A stretch of 56,696 bases of DNA from Pelagophyceae sp. CCMP2097 (GCA_026770575.1 MU657209.1:202383-259078), one strand, 5' to 3'. Positions 40,901 to 53,656 are shown, counted from the first letter of the stretch. Notes: generated from the sequence alone by a model not told the origin. Program-made: numbers and translations.

Positions 40901-43218
40901 GTCGAAGATGACGCCCGCGCTGGCGCACTCGACGTCCAGCGTTAGCGTCGCGGCGAGCAAAGCGCGGCCCGCGGCGGCGGGGAGCAGCTGGAGTCTCAAC
41001 AAACCCCACAACAGCCGCACGGCCTCGAATCTCACGCGCTGCTCCTGTAGCTCCGGCTCGCGCGCGATGGAAGCCTCCAAGCGCAAAGGCGCCGCTGCAG
41101 AGTAGGCCAGCGCCTTGTCGAGGCGGCCGCGGAGGCGCTCCGTCAGCGCTTTTTGCTCCACCGCGCAGGCGACGCCCAAGTTGGCCAGGTTGGCACACGC
41201 GGCGAGCTTCAACTGCAGCGACCCGGAGCTCCGCGGCCGCGGCCCGCCGACGACGCCGCCGCCGCCCTGGTCGGGCGTCGGCGGCGCAAGCGGGAGCTGC
41301 GTGCCGAATAAAACCGCACGCATCGTGGGCTGCAGTTCCGCCAGCACGGCCTCGAGCAAAGGCGGGTGGCCGCGGTGCTTGGACGCCGCGGGGTTTTGGA
41401 AGTGCGCCGCCTCGAGGTGCAAGGTGTCGGCCTGGAAGAGCTTGACCAGAGCGCCGCGGTGCGAGACCAAGTACTCAATGGCCCCGGCCACTGCAAAGTG
41501 GACATCCCGCTGCTCGTCGGCGTCGCGGAGGCGCCGGAGTAAAGGGTGCAGCACCGTCGGGACAGCCAAGTCGACGGCGCGCTCCTTTTTTTGGACTAAG
41601 TTCCAAATCAAGGTCGCCAACCTTTGCCTCACCGCCACGTCCGCATGCTGCCCGCGGCCGGCCAGGAGCGCGGAAGACGCGTTCTTCGCGCGGCCGGGGA
41701 GAGGCTGCAGCCACGCCAGGGCCGTGGTGACCACTATATTTTTCGCGTTTCGCACCCCGGCCTGGTAAAGCCGAACCAAATTGTCCTCGTGCCACGACAG
41801 CAGGTAGAGCAAGTAGGCGACGGGCGACCTGAGCGACTCGACGTCGCCGGCGACGTCCGTCGCCGATTCGCCGAACGGCGCGGCACGCTCGCCGAACGGC
41901 GCGGCACGCTCCAAAAGAAAGACGAGTGGGGCCAAAGTGGCGGAGCAAACGACATCGAGCTGCTTCATCGCTTCACCCGCGGCGTTCGTCGTGCTGACGC
42001 GGCCGCCGACGCCGTTGGCGCCCGACGCGACGAACGACGCCTTGAGAGGGCACAAAGCGCACAAAGCGCCGAGCGCCGCGCGCGCGGTGCGGAAGAGCTC
42101 GTCGCGCAGCTTCTTGTCGTTTTCCGAAAGCGACACCGTGGCGCCGTAGTCGACCGCCGCCGACACGTCCGCGCCCTCGAGCAACGTGCCGAGGCCGCGC
42201 GCCGCCGCGTGGAGCACCGCCGCCTGTGGACGGTGATTTAATGGGTTCATAAAGAGTCTTCCATCCACAGGCTCGGACGTACGAGGTTCGCCACGGCGGC
42301 GCGGTAGAGCTGCTTGCCACGGTCCTCTGTGCCTTCGTCGTTGTTTCGCCAGGCGTACGCTGCCGCGACGCCCCGCGGCGACAGCGCCAGGCGGAGCGCG
42401 TCGGCGCGCCTGCGCGCATCCAAAGCGGCGCCGGCGTCCAAGGCGAGATTTGCGGCGAGTTGCGCCAGCGTTTCGCCGGCGTAGGCCTCGATGACGCGCG
42501 CCGCGGCCGCGGCGGCCCGCGCGTCCTTTGGGTCCCAGAGGAAATCGTGCGCCGACTCGGGCCCCCAAACAGCGCGCGCCTGCCGCGCGGCGTGAGTGGA
42601 CGCGGCGTCGAGGGGCGCAGAGGCAAGCAAGACGCACCGCCCTTGTCGCGACAGCGCGCCAGGCCGCGCGGAAGAGCGTGCGTTCGAGTTGCAGCGCGCG
42701 GACCTTGACCCTTGGCACGTCGGGCCTACCCGGCCTTTTCCGCAGTTGTGAAACGACGTGCGCTCTAAGCGGCTTGAGGCGCGCCTCGCGCGCCGTGACC
42801 GTCTTTGCGTCTTCGTCGCAGCCGCCCGTGAAGGCGAAGCCGAGCGTCTCGTGCATGTCGTCCGGCGCCGCGTGCAGCACCTCCAGCAGCTCCGCGCCGC
42901 TGACGCCGGAGAACCACGCCGCGCACAAGCCTGCGCGCGCGGCTCAAGCGTCATCGAAGCGTGCCATAACGCACCGTCTTCGTCCTGCTGGCGCATGAAG
43001 CGTTCGACGTCGCGCGCCGTCCACTCCAAGACCAAATCCGCCTGCGCCGCTGGCACGGGCGCCGCGCGGGCCGGCGCGTCCCGCGGCGGCGGCGCGCGAC
43101 CCGGGCTGGTCCATGACGCCCGCGATCCTCGCACCGACTCGTCGCCGGTCAACGAAAGCGCGTCGCCGTCCGCCGCGTCGAGGGGCGGCAGCGGCCGCCT
43201 CGAAGCTGCGTCGTCCAT
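31934..43218 (-). CDS. Giant SAM-armadillo-SAM-ankyrin-polycystin (TRPP/PKD2-like) channel
   Basis: Exons 43218-42975, 42930-42638, 42579-42283 and 42223-31934 give 3,707 residues; the last exon is 10,290 nt long. The start is ATG 43218 (MDDAASRRPLPPL). About residues 65-145 resemble a SAM domain (LEWTARDVERF, WFSGVSGAELLEVL). Armadillo/HEAT-like helices dominate to about 2,000 (for example ASARVAAVSALRAICTNS). A second SAM lies near 2224-2342 (RWDAEDAVTWLGCVGFGRLG) and ankyrin repeats near 2640-2745 (GGVTALMACARSGDVAMVHS, GYTALHHALL). The C-terminal 700 residues match the polycystin-2 family: S1, a TOP ectodomain (DFWSWAEGPLLSSVY, NASWVSRNTRAIVFEALVYT), pore STFFQVMKQLLGEFDF and S6 PVLLMNLLIAIMFEAYE. 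It is probably a ciliary or surface cation channel. Confidence 0.88.
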
Positions 43219-43510
43219 CGCCGCCGTGGGCACAGCGCCCCGTCGACCCGGAGCGGCGGCCACGATTCTTCCGTCGGTTCTGAAATGTCCAGTTTTTTGG
43301 GAGAAGGTTCGATCGTAACCGCCCGGAGATCGGTTGGCGTCGGCGTCGGTTCGCTTCGCACATAGGAATCCTAGACAGAGCGCGCACTTCCTACGCCGTT
43401 CTGCACATACCTCTACGCAAGACAACGTCACCCTGCGCTTCGACTGGGCTTTCCGAGCTCCCGCGGTATCCCAGAAGCGCCCTTCTCTGCACATGACATT
43501 TGCTTAAGAA
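43219..43510. promoter_or_regulatory. Upstream region of the giant channel gene
   Basis: These 292 bp lie between the FCF1 stop and the channel start on the same strand. No motif is recognised. Confidence 0.35.
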
Positions 43511-44232
43511 TCACCGCGGCGCGCCGTAGGCTTCGGGGAGGCGCTCGACGGTGTACTTTCGGGCCTGGATGTACATGATGGGCACGCCCGGGATCTTGCG
43601 GAGGCGCTGCTTCAGCTCTCGGTCGCACGTGGCGACGATGAAGCAGCGGTGCACGCGGACGTGCTCGATGATGTCGTCGTCGGCGTAGGTGCCCTGCTTG
43701 AGGTAAGACGGCATCCGCAAAAAACGCGGGTCCTTGGCCAGCCGCAGCGCCACGCGGTACTTGGGCCCCAGCTTCTCCAGCTCGGCCATGACGCTGTCGA
43801 GGATGACCGGGATCGTCTTCGCCAGGAGGCAGTCCGTCATGCCCTGGACGATGTCGATCTTGTTCTTGATGGAGAAATTGATGAAATTCGTGTCCACGAT
43901 CACGTGAAACCTACAAATCAATCCGGGTGACCGCGCCGGGGAGAGGAGGCCTCCGATCCATAAGCCCGCGTCGGCAGAGGGCCCTCGCAAAGCGACGGGC
44001 GACGGTCGAGAGTTTCGCAAAAGGCGACGCACGGCGGGCCGAGCGCCGAGTTGTGGGCGAAGAACATCGAAGTAGGGACCTGCTCGACGTTGCGCGCGCC
44101 CTCGGCGACCTTTTGCTTCGCCACGGCCAGCGTGTTCTTCGCCTGGTTGGCCTTGAGGCGCGGGTCCTTTGGCGAGAGCAGCTTTTTGACGTTCTTCACG
44201 CGGTACTCGCGCCCCTTCGCAACCTTGCCCAT
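43511..44232 (-). CDS. FCF1: FCF1, rRNA-processing PIN-domain protein
   Basis: Exons 44232-44033 and 43910-43511 (122-nt GTGCGT..TAG intron) give 199 residues, the usual length. The N-terminus is GKVAKGREYRVKNVKKLL, then TSMFFAHNSALGPP/FHVIVDTNFINFSIKN over the intron. KIDIVQGMTDCLLAKTIPVI, ELEKLGPKYRVALRLAKDPRF, GTYADDDIIEHV, CFIVATCDRELKQRLRKIPG and the terminal YGAPR are near-textbook FCF1. It is a nucleolar component of the small-subunit processome needed for cleavage at the early 18S sites. The PIN acidic residues (VDTN, ADDD, CDRE) are present. Confidence 0.96.
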
Positions 44233-44507
44233 GACGACACGGGCGCGGAGCGCAGATCGAACCGGAGGCCCCTCGGGCTCGTGAGGAAGCGACCCCAACA
44301 GCCGCGGCGCGCGCGACGCTTCAGATGCCTAGCTGAGAATATCGCCAGTTAGCCCTGACCTCGCATTTCGCTCCACGGACACGAGGCTTCTGGAGGGCGA
44401 AGCGCTTCGCGGAAGATCTGCGCGGAAGAGGTCCTCTTATGTCGAGCTTATGCAATCGGGCCCCGCGGGATGGAGCCCACGGCAGCGGGTTTATCCGGCG
44501 ATCGGGC

Positions 44508-45700
44508 TCAGGAGATGGTGCAGGCGGTGCAGGCGGCTTCTTCAGGCTCGTCGTCGTCGGCAAAAAAAATGTCGGCACCGCACGACGCATGGCCGCAGCC
44601 GAAATCGGGTTCGTCGTAGAAATCGGAGCGCCGCGCGTGCGGATAGAGCTCGGCGAGCGAGTCGCGCGACGATTGCAGCTGCGAGTACGCAAGGAGCAGT
44701 TTCGCCGGCCTACGAGGCGCGCGCGTGCGAAGGCGCGCGCCGGACCCCCGCGGCAAGGCGCACCGCTCGGGCGAGTCGGCGACTGCGGGTGCGCCCTTAA
44801 CGTCACGAGGCGCGTCGTACAAAGGCGGTGGCCTCTCGACGGCCACCGCGACCTCTGCGCAGACCGCGGCGCCTTGTTCGGCGCCCTCGGCCTCGCAGAG
44901 CAGCTCCCCCAGATCGTAGACGGGTCCGTCGGCCTCGTTGGCCTCGTCGAAGTGGAGCTTGTGCGCGGGGCCCGTGCCCGTGGCCGCGGCCGCGGCCGCC
45001 GCGTCGTCGTCCGCGACGCGCCGTATCGCTGCGACCATGGCGTCGTACCGCTGCTTCAGCGGCGTCGTCTCGAGGGCATCCATGCCCAGTACTGCTGGCC
45101 GCCAAGGCGCGTCGCCCGGGTCCTCCGGCTCCTCGTGCGGCTCCTCGCGCGGCTCCTCGTCCGTCTCCGACGCGTCGTCGCCGTCGTCGGACGCGTACTC
45201 GGCGTCGTCGTCGTCGTCGTCCAGCGCGTCTTCCGGCGCGTCTTCCGGCGCGGCGTCGCGTTTGAACTTGCTCGGCGTCGAGACAGCCTGCCGCAGAGCC
45301 CGCCCCTGGCCTGCGTCGGCGGGCGCCCGCGCGCCGGCGTTCTCCTTGCCGCCCTTGCCACCGTCCTTGCCGCGCAGCCGGCTGAGCCTAGCACCTCGTT
45401 TCGGGCGGGCGGCGCGCCGGAAAAGCGGCGGGGACGGGGCGCACCGTCGGAGCAAGCCTCCTTTGGACTTTATCCTCCCGGGGGAGAGCTTCATCGGCGT
45501 GATGGACTCGACGCCCGTCAGTTGCCGGTCCACGTAGATCTCCCGGACGCCAAAGGCCACGGAGGTGGTGCGCTTCGCGCGGGCCTTTTTTCGCGGTGGC
45601 ACCTTGTGCTTCACAGGCGTCGCGCCCTCGGTGAAATCTGCGGGCGCGGCGAGTTAGAATCGCCGGGGCCGAGGGGGGCGCGTCGAGACGCACCGATCAT
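44508..45700 (-). CDS. Acidic unknown protein with KEN motif and many SP/TP sites
   Basis: Exons 45700-45694 (only 7 nt) and 45637-44508 give 378 residues. The 56-nt intron is GTGCGT..CAG, and splicing turns ATG ATC G/AT TTC into MIDFTEGATPVKHKVPPRKK, a smooth start. No family is recognised. Visible features are a basic patch (PPRKKARAKR) that could be a nuclear localisation signal, proline-directed sites (GATPVK, SITPMKLSPGR, VSTPSKF, ETTPLKQRY), a KEN triplet (GKENAG), a long acidic run (DDDDDDAEYASDDGDD) and a C-terminus with five Cys among DEPDFGCGHASCGADIFF and EEAACTACTIS. A nuclear, phosphorylation-regulated protein is plausible; function is unknown. It is divergent from cofilin. Confidence 0.65.
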
Positions 45701-45975
45701 TGCCGCGTCCGCTCTGACTGACTCTGTGGGGGGGCAGCTGCAGTACAGAATCAACTGTTGAAAAGTTGCAAAATTAAATGTATGCGCTCCGCGACTCCCT
45801 ACGAGACAGATCGAAGTTCTAGTGCCGCACGTCGCAGCGACCACGAGGGAGCGTTCGCGGCGACTCGACATTTGTCGAACAATTTTTGACAACGAGACGT
45901 TGCGTTTTCCTCGAGGTCCGTTGACACATTTTCGTTTATTTTTAGTTTGCCGACTTTTGGCCAAATCGCCACAAC
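45701..45975. promoter_or_regulatory. Divergent promoter region, unknown gene and cofilin
   Basis: These 275 bp lie between opposed ATGs. They include a relatively AT-rich part at about 45745-45785. No clear motif is recognised. Confidence 0.4.
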
Positions 45976-46830
45976 CATGGTGCGGCCCGTGCGCGCGCGT
46001 TTGTTCCCTCTTGTTTCGGACGCCTCCCTCCCCCCCGCGTAGTCGACCGGCATCACCGTCTCGGACGCCGTCATCGCCAAGTTCGATGCGTTCAAGCTCA
46101 AAAAGGTTGGGGATGTGAAGTACATCACCATGGTGATCAACAAGACCGAGGTCGTGCTCGAGAGCGAGTACCCGAAGTCCATGTCAATGGAGGACTTCAT
46201 GAACACGCTCGAGAACGCGCCCAAGTTCGTCCTCATCGACCACGAGTACAAGACGAACGACGGCCGCGACGCCGACAAAATCTGCCTCGTCTCATGGTGC
46301 GCGGCGCCGGCGGGGGACGCCGCCGCGGCGCGGCCCGGACGCCCGCCCGCCCCCCCGCGGGCCCCGACGCGCCGCCTGCACAGGATCCCCGACACGGCCA
46401 AGGTCAAGGACAAGATGGTTGCGTTCGGACCGGCGCCCCTTGCCGACTTTGGAGAAACATCGCGAGGTGCTCCGATACCGGTCCCCAGGCCGGGTTGATG
46501 GGCGGTCTCCGCAGCGGGGCCTCGCCCGGGGCCCACGCCGAGGCCCCTACGGACCCCGGCGGACCCCGAAAGGGTCCACCCGCGATTTCCACGGTCCCTT
46601 TTTTGCAAATGCGTCGCAACGACGCCCAGTCGACCCGCGCGCGGCACAGGTCCGGCACCAAGGAGGCGGTCAAGTCCGCACTCACGGGCATCGCGATCAA
46701 CATCAACGTGCGTCGTTTCGCCGTCTCGAGCCTCTCGCGCCGCGGCGCCGTGACGTTTGGACCTTGGTAGGCCACGGACAAGTCCGAATGCAGTGCGGAA
46801 ATCCTCAACGCGGCTTGCACGAAGATCTAA
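45976..46830 (+). CDS. Actin-depolymerising factor / cofilin
   Basis: Exons 45976-45978, 46043-46296, 46384-46422, 46650-46707 and 46771-46830 give 137 residues, the normal length. The first coding exon is just ATG, as in many ADF genes. The protein reads M/STGITVSDAVIAKFDAF, VKYITMVINKTEVVLE, FVLIDHEYKT, DKICLVSW/IPDTAKVKDKMVA and SGTKEAVKSALTGIAININ, ending ATDKSECSAEILNAACTKI. STG at the N-terminus corresponds to the regulatory serine; KVKDKM lies at the start of the actin-binding long helix region. It severs and depolymerises actin filaments in the cytoplasm. All introns fit GT-AG; the third (227 nt, GTTCGG donor) is the longest. Confidence 0.94.
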
Positions 46831-47198
46831 GCCGGTCCCATCGTTGTGCCCGGCGGCGACGCTGGGGCCCGGGTGCCGGTCCGGGCCTGCCTCGGCCGCC
46901 GAGGCGGGTGGGGCGCGTCAAAAGCCCCGCCCGAGCAAAATCCAATCACGAAGGACGTCGCCATACCATCATAGAGAATACGTGACACCACCACCTTGAT
47001 CTCTGGGCATTTGCCGCAGGCCAACCATTTACCTCCTACCCATAAAAATCTCGTATTGTCAATCTCGGCTCCTCCGGGCGTCTGGGGGCGCGCCGATTCG
47101 CTTTCGGGACCGCGCGGCATCCTAAGAATGCTTTAATGTTGCTCGTGGCGGCCGCCTCGCGGGGTGCTCGGCGACAGCGGCGCGCGGGTTGGGCGTGT
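46831..47198. other. Convergent intergenic region
   Basis: It lies between the cofilin and ubiquitin-TCTP 3' ends. Nothing is supported. Confidence 0.5.
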
Positions 47199-48418
<1,220 letters not shown>

Positions 48419-48685
48419 GGTTGCTTGTGGCGTAAAAGCTTAAGCGATGCGACACGAGAAACGAGGAGAGAGAGATTAATCACCCACGGTACCGCACGCG
48501 CTCCGCGAGTCCACTCCGTGGCCGCGGGGAGGACTCGGACCAGCGGAGACTGCCGCCTGAAACCCCCGGTCCACTCACTACGCTGCGCTGCGCAGTGACC
48601 GGGCGCATCTCGAGATCTCAGAGGTCTGTTTTCAGCGACCTTTGGACAAAGTTGGGTGCTTGTCACGCGTTGGGCGCCCGGTGGC
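48419..48685. promoter_or_regulatory. Divergent promoter region with a hairpin-forming sequence
   Basis: It lies between the ubiquitin-TCTP and oxygenase start codons. An imperfect inverted repeat (CCCGGTC at 48565-48571 with GACCGGG at 48597-48603, plus CACT/AGTG inside) could form a stem. Confidence 0.4.
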
Positions 48686-50708
48686 ATGCTGGTGCCGGCG
48701 CCGCTCGCGGACGGCGGCGGTCCGCCCTCGCTTGCCAGCGGCGCGTCGCCCGGCACGGCGGCGGTGATCAATGACTGCAGCGGCGCGGCGCAGCTGCACC
48801 TGCCGCCGTCGCAGCCAAACGGCGTGCCGCTGCCGGGCTGGCACCGGCACGTCATCCTCGCCGGCGACGTGCTCGGGCCGGCCCCGGCCTGCGTCGCGCA
48901 CTGGCCGCCCTGGGACGCGAGGACCGAGGCCGTCGGGGACCGCCGCCTCTTGAGGTCGCGGCCGGAAGTCAAGGAGTGGCTCGCCGCCTGCGGGTCGGCG
49001 CACCTCATCGACCTCTTCTCCTTTGACGTTTCCGCCTGCCTCGAACAAATGCCGCGCGGCTTTGAGAGCGACGCCGCCGTCCTCGACGGCAACGAAGGGG
49101 AGTACCCTCTGTGCCGCGGCGCGCTGGCGCCCGCCGACTCGCAGCGGCTCTGCGCGTCTCAGCGCAAGTACGCCGAGCGCGACATTTTCGTTTCGGCAGC
49201 GCTCGGATTTCCAATCGACCGCTTCTTCGAATACGTCGACGAGGCCACGTCCTGCCCCGCGTCCAGTCGGGAAACGCAATGACGGGGCAATCACAGCCGG
49301 CACGAGAGGCACATGACGCGCAGTCGTCGCCATCGAGCGACGGTGCCGCGACCATCGCGCTAGGTTCAGATTCACGCACGCCGCCGACCTCGGCGGCCTG
49401 CGGCGGTCCGTCGTCGACGACGTCGTCCGCCAGTGCCGCGCGGAGAAACGGCGGCGGCGCGGCGAGGACGCGCTCTGGCGCCGCGAGAAGCTGGCCTGCC
49501 GCGCGCACGCTGTCGGCGCGCGCGCGGACGCCGGGGCGCTCGTCCGCGTCGGCGACGAGACGCACCCCGACGACTTCGGGATCGACGCGGCGCGCATCAC
49601 GCCCACGGGCATGAATCTCCTCTACCACGCGCTCGCCACGGTGCGCCCGCGAGGCCCGCGGCAGAGCCGGCAGAGCCAGCAGAGTCGTCGGCGCCCTCGC
49701 TTTTGCGTCGCCGAGGCCGTATATCGACGGCGGTAGGTCGACGGCCCGGAGCTGTTGCTGGCGACGCCGCACCTGCGCCGCGTCTGCGACGGCGTGTACG
49801 AGTTTGACTTTCTTGATGCGGGCTACTGCGCGCGCCTCTACGCGCGCGCCCTCGCCTTCCGCGTCGCGGCGCGGGCCGACTGCTCCGCCGCCGCCGGCGA
49901 ACAGTGCCCCGAGCCGCCGCGCATCTGCCTCGACAAGATGGGCCTCTCGCACGCCGTCTCGGACGCGCTCCTGACGCACCTCGTCCGCCCGCTCGCCGCG
50001 CGACTCTTCCCGCGCCGCGGCGGCGCGACGCTCGACCACCACGTCGCCTTCGTCGACACGCGGTCCGCTTTGACGCACGCGCAGACGCCCGACGAGATCC
50101 CGACGACGTGCGTCGGCCCTCCCCTTCGAATCCCCAGAGAGGGCGGACGGCCACAGGCCGCTCGAACCGAGCCCGGAAGCGACGTTTATTTCCTAGCCGG
50201 GCGCCGAGCGGCTTCGAGACGTACGACTGCGCCATCGAGGACGACGCCGAGGTGTGCCTCGACATTTGCCTCGCCGTCGAAAACGGGCGCGGAAGCCGCG
50301 GCGGGGCGACGCGCCACTTCCTCGGCTCGTACGACCACCCCTGCGCGCCGCCCGTCGAATTCGCGCACCTCCGGCCCGGCCGCGCGCTCCTCTACGCCGG
50401 CAACGTGCGGCGCGGCGCCCCGTGCCTTCTGATGCCCAAAAGGCTGCGACGAGCACCCAACGCGAAAACTGCAGGTCCGGCACCGCCGGCTCGCCGGCAA
50501 CGGCGAGCGCGCGAGCCTCGTGCTGTGGTGCCGGTCGACGAAGGACCGCGACGAGATGGCCGTCGACGGCGACGCGTACTACGAGCAGGAGCGCCTCTAC
50601 GGGCCCTCGGCGGACGGACAGGAGCCTGACGACGACGACGACTACGACTACTCGAACTCGGACTGCGACGTCGCACTCCTCGAGCGGCCCTTCCGCCGAG
50701 AAACATAA
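48686..50708 (+). CDS. 2OG-Fe(II) oxygenase-like protein, possibly lacking an iron ligand
   Basis: Exons 48686-49260, 49364-49640, 49737-50107, 50197-50404 and 50475-50708 give 554 residues. The C-terminal half resembles a prolyl-hydroxylase-like double-stranded beta helix: VYEFDFLDAGYCARLYARAL, HHVAFVDTRSALTHAQTPDE, AEVCLDICLAVENGRG, HLRPGRALLYAGN/VRHRRLAGNG and ERASLVLWCRST. The distal His (VRH) and Arg are present. The expected first ligand pair HxD falls at IEDDAEV, with no His. The first intron donor is ambiguous (49249 or 49261). The N-terminal 190 residues (RHVILAGDVLGPAPACVAHW) match no family I know. The acidic tail ends DDDDDYDYSNSD. It is an oxygenase or a pseudo-oxygenase. Confidence 0.72.
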
Positions 50709-50933
50709 CCCCCTCCTTGTGCTGTTGAAATCTGTGCGTCCCTCGTTAAACAATGCGTGTCTGTCCTCGCCCGACGAGGAGAGCCGTCAAGAACCCCCCC
50801 AATAAGGGTGGATTTTAAATATGGTCGAATCCTAAAACAAGTTTCCGGAATGAGCTTCGAAGCTGGATCTTTCGGCGGAGTTAAGCGGAGCGCGCGTGCA
50901 CTGGACTTGCCCAAGGGCGGTGGCACGGGAGAC
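50709..50933. other. Intergenic region
   Basis: The frame of the next gene is open through much of it, but a signal peptide starts at ATG 50934. Nothing else is seen. Confidence 0.45.
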
Positions 50934-53656
50934 ATGCGCCGGATCTTCGCCGCTGCCATGATCGCAAGCCTCCCGTGCGTCGCCACGGCGTGCGGGGTCG
51001 GCGGCAAGCAGCATGGCGGCTCGTCCTGCGTCGACACTGCGAATCGCTCCAGCGCCGCGATGCTCGGCGCGGTCTGCACGCCCACGACCGTCCGCGAGGC
51101 TACGAACAACTGGTGCTTCCGAGATGACATCCTCGTCGCCGCCAAGGGCGAGTTCACGACTTTCTACTTGAGCGGCTGCCCAGACCACGCAATCTTCGAG
51201 CCGACTGCCTTCCCGATACCGGCCTCGAACGCGACGTGCTTCTCCGGCTCCTGCGGAGCAGCTACCTGCGGAGCTCCCTGCAAAGCGGCTAACTGCGATG
51301 CGGGCTGCTCCTGCGGGGCGGGTGGCTCCTGCGGAGCGGGCGGCTCCTGCAGAGCGGGCTGCTCATCCGGCGGTGGTTGCTCCTCGTGCTCCTCGTGCTC
51401 CTTCGGAGGGCGGCGGCTGTGTGATTCGTCGAGCTGTGCGACGACGGCGGCGGTCGACGAGTCCAAGTACGGTATTTACACGCCGCATTTCCACGACTAC
51501 GCGTTCACGGTGTCGATCGAGCCGCGGGTGGCGCTGACGGCTCCCTACTATCCGACGTCGGCGACGCTCGAGTACGGCGATCCGATCGGGTTCGCCGTCA
51601 ACGGCGTGCCGATCTTCGGGGCGCACCGCTACCTCGACAAGGCGACGCTCGAAATGACGTTCGACTCGTGCGGCGGCCACGGTGACCGGGCGCACCGCTA
51701 CCACTACCACTCGGCGCCTGTGTGCCTGCTGCGGCTCATGGGCGCGACGGTGCCGTCGTCGCTCGAATACCTCTACGCGGATGGCCCGTGGTGGCCCGCA
51801 CGCGGCTCGTCCCCGCTGCTCGGCATCGCCATCGACGGTTTTCCGATCTACGGGCCGTACGGCGCCGACGGCGCGCTGAAGCGGCGCGCGTCGCTCGACG
51901 AGTGCAACTTTGACAACGAGACGCTGAGCTACCACTTCGCCGCCGACGCGCCCTTCGCGCCGCAGTGCGTCCGCGGCGAGGTCCGCGGCGCCGACGCGTG
52001 CGTGACCAAGGCGCTCGCGGCGCGGTGCCCGATGCAGGGCGTCGTCGCCGGCTACTGCCTGCCGAACGTGACATGCGCCATCGACGCCCGGGCGCAATGC
52101 CCCGCGGGCGAGGAAGAGCGCGAGGGGTGGAACTGGCTCGTGATCTCGCTCGCCACGGGCTTTACCTGCTTCGGAGCTCTTATACTGTACGAGGTCGCGC
52201 TCATGCAATTGTGTGCCGAGGCGGCGAGCCGCGAGTTCACGTTTTACGACAACCTGCTCGACCAGCGCATGTCGCCGATGAACATCGGCCTGAGCTCCGC
52301 GATGGGGTCCATCGTGAGCATTTTGTGACGTCCGAGAGCGCCTCTTGTGCACCCACCTTGTCATGTGTCCTCGAGGCCCGCCGCGCCGAGAGCCGCCGGC
52401 GACGCGCAGGTGCTGCTCCTCGTCTCGGGGCCGCTGCTGCACCTCTTCTTCAATGCAAACACCGACAAGGTCGAATCGTACCAGAACGACTCGACGGCGG
52501 CGTACCTCAGTGTCACGGGCGTGCTCTACGCTTTGGTCATCGCGCAAGCCTTCTCGCAGGTCTCGCAGCGGCTCCGCGACCTAAACATGGCCATCGCGGA
52601 CGAGGCGGCGGGAGTGCACCGCATTTACCTCCTCGTGCTCTCGCTCGCCGACGGGGCCGGCGGGAAGACCTGCCATGTCCGCGAGAAGCTCGAGATCTTC
52701 TCGACGATCAACGAGTACCTGAGCATCACGGTCGGCGAGTTGCAGACGGGCGTCTGCGACCCAAGTCCGCTCGGCATGCTCTACGGCATGACCCGCCCGT
52801 TGAATGATATCGTCCTGGCGGCGAAGCACAAGCGGTCGCTCGTCCAGGTTGAGATCTCGAACCGGCTCATGGAGGCCATCAGCGACGTCGTCGGCTCGCG
52901 CTACCGGCGCGGCCGCCTCGAGCGCGAGAACCTGCACTGGTCATTCTACGTGCTCAACCTCGTGCTCTGCAACGCCATGTTCTTCGGCGTCCTCCTCATC
53001 CACACGGGCTCCCACGCGCTCGACCTGACTTATTGCCTCATCTGCGTCGTGATCATCGGCACGACGTCGAAGATCATCGCCGACATTGACGATCCGCACC
53101 GCGGCGTCTTTCAGTGCGTCTCGCTGCCCCGCGCGCGCGGCGTCGTATACCGAGGAACGCCGTCGCCCCGATTTCCGCCCGGCGCAGGTCGGACCACGTC
53201 GACATCGAGCGCCTCCTGTGCGTCGTCGCCGAGGTTGCGGCCTTTAGCAACTCGTTCAAGACCAGCCGCACGACTCTCACGCCAACGATCATGCGCGCGC
53301 GGTCGTTCGCCGCGAGCATCGCGGCCCAAGAGTTCATGCCGGGCTTCCGGCACGCGCGCGTCGGCAGCGCGCGGCACCGCAAGGTCACCGGGACCTCGCC
53401 TTACTCGCCGGCGGGCGTGAGCCTCCGCCTCCACAGGGTGCCGAAGTCAGACGCCGAGTCGCCGGCCGCGCCGCAGCGCGGCATGTCGGAAGACGACCCC
53501 GCCGACGGCGTCGACTCGGGCGAGGGCTCGCCCGCGGCCGCCGCTCAAACCTTGGCGGAGCCGCCGTGCGACAAGGGCGCCCCGTTGAGTCCGACTGCCG
53601 TCACCATCAACATCGTCTCACCCGAGGGCCGAGGCGCCCCACCGCAGAGCCCGTGA
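50934..53656 (+). CDS. YHYH-domain ectodomain fused to a DUF4239 (bestrophin-like) membrane region
   Basis: Exons 50934-52313, 52410-53113 and 53188-53656 give 850 residues. A signal peptide (MRRIFAAAMIASLPCVATA) starts a Cys-rich ectodomain including SCGAGGSCGAGGSCRAGCSS. The YHYH domain follows, with HRYHYHSAP at about 255 and SPLLGIAIDGFPIYGPYGA. A membrane helix (WNWLVISLATGFTCFGALIL) lies at about 399-425. The first intron (GTGAGC..CAG, 96 nt) then joins AMGSI/VLLLVSGPLLHLFF to DUF4239 features: YLSVTGVLYALVIAQAFSQV, MAIADEAAGVHRIYLLVL and FYVLNLVLCNAMFFGVLLIH to ADIDDPHRGVFQ. The disordered C-terminus is acidic. YHYH function is unknown, and DUF4239 is distantly related to bestrophin anion channels, so this may be a plasma-membrane channel with a binding ectodomain. 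Confidence 0.8.

Noticed and set aside
52314..52409. Two separate genes, YHYH and DUF4239
   Set aside because: The GTGAGC..CAG intron keeps the frame and rebuilds a transmembrane helix, and no good separate start is visible for the second part. It remains testable.
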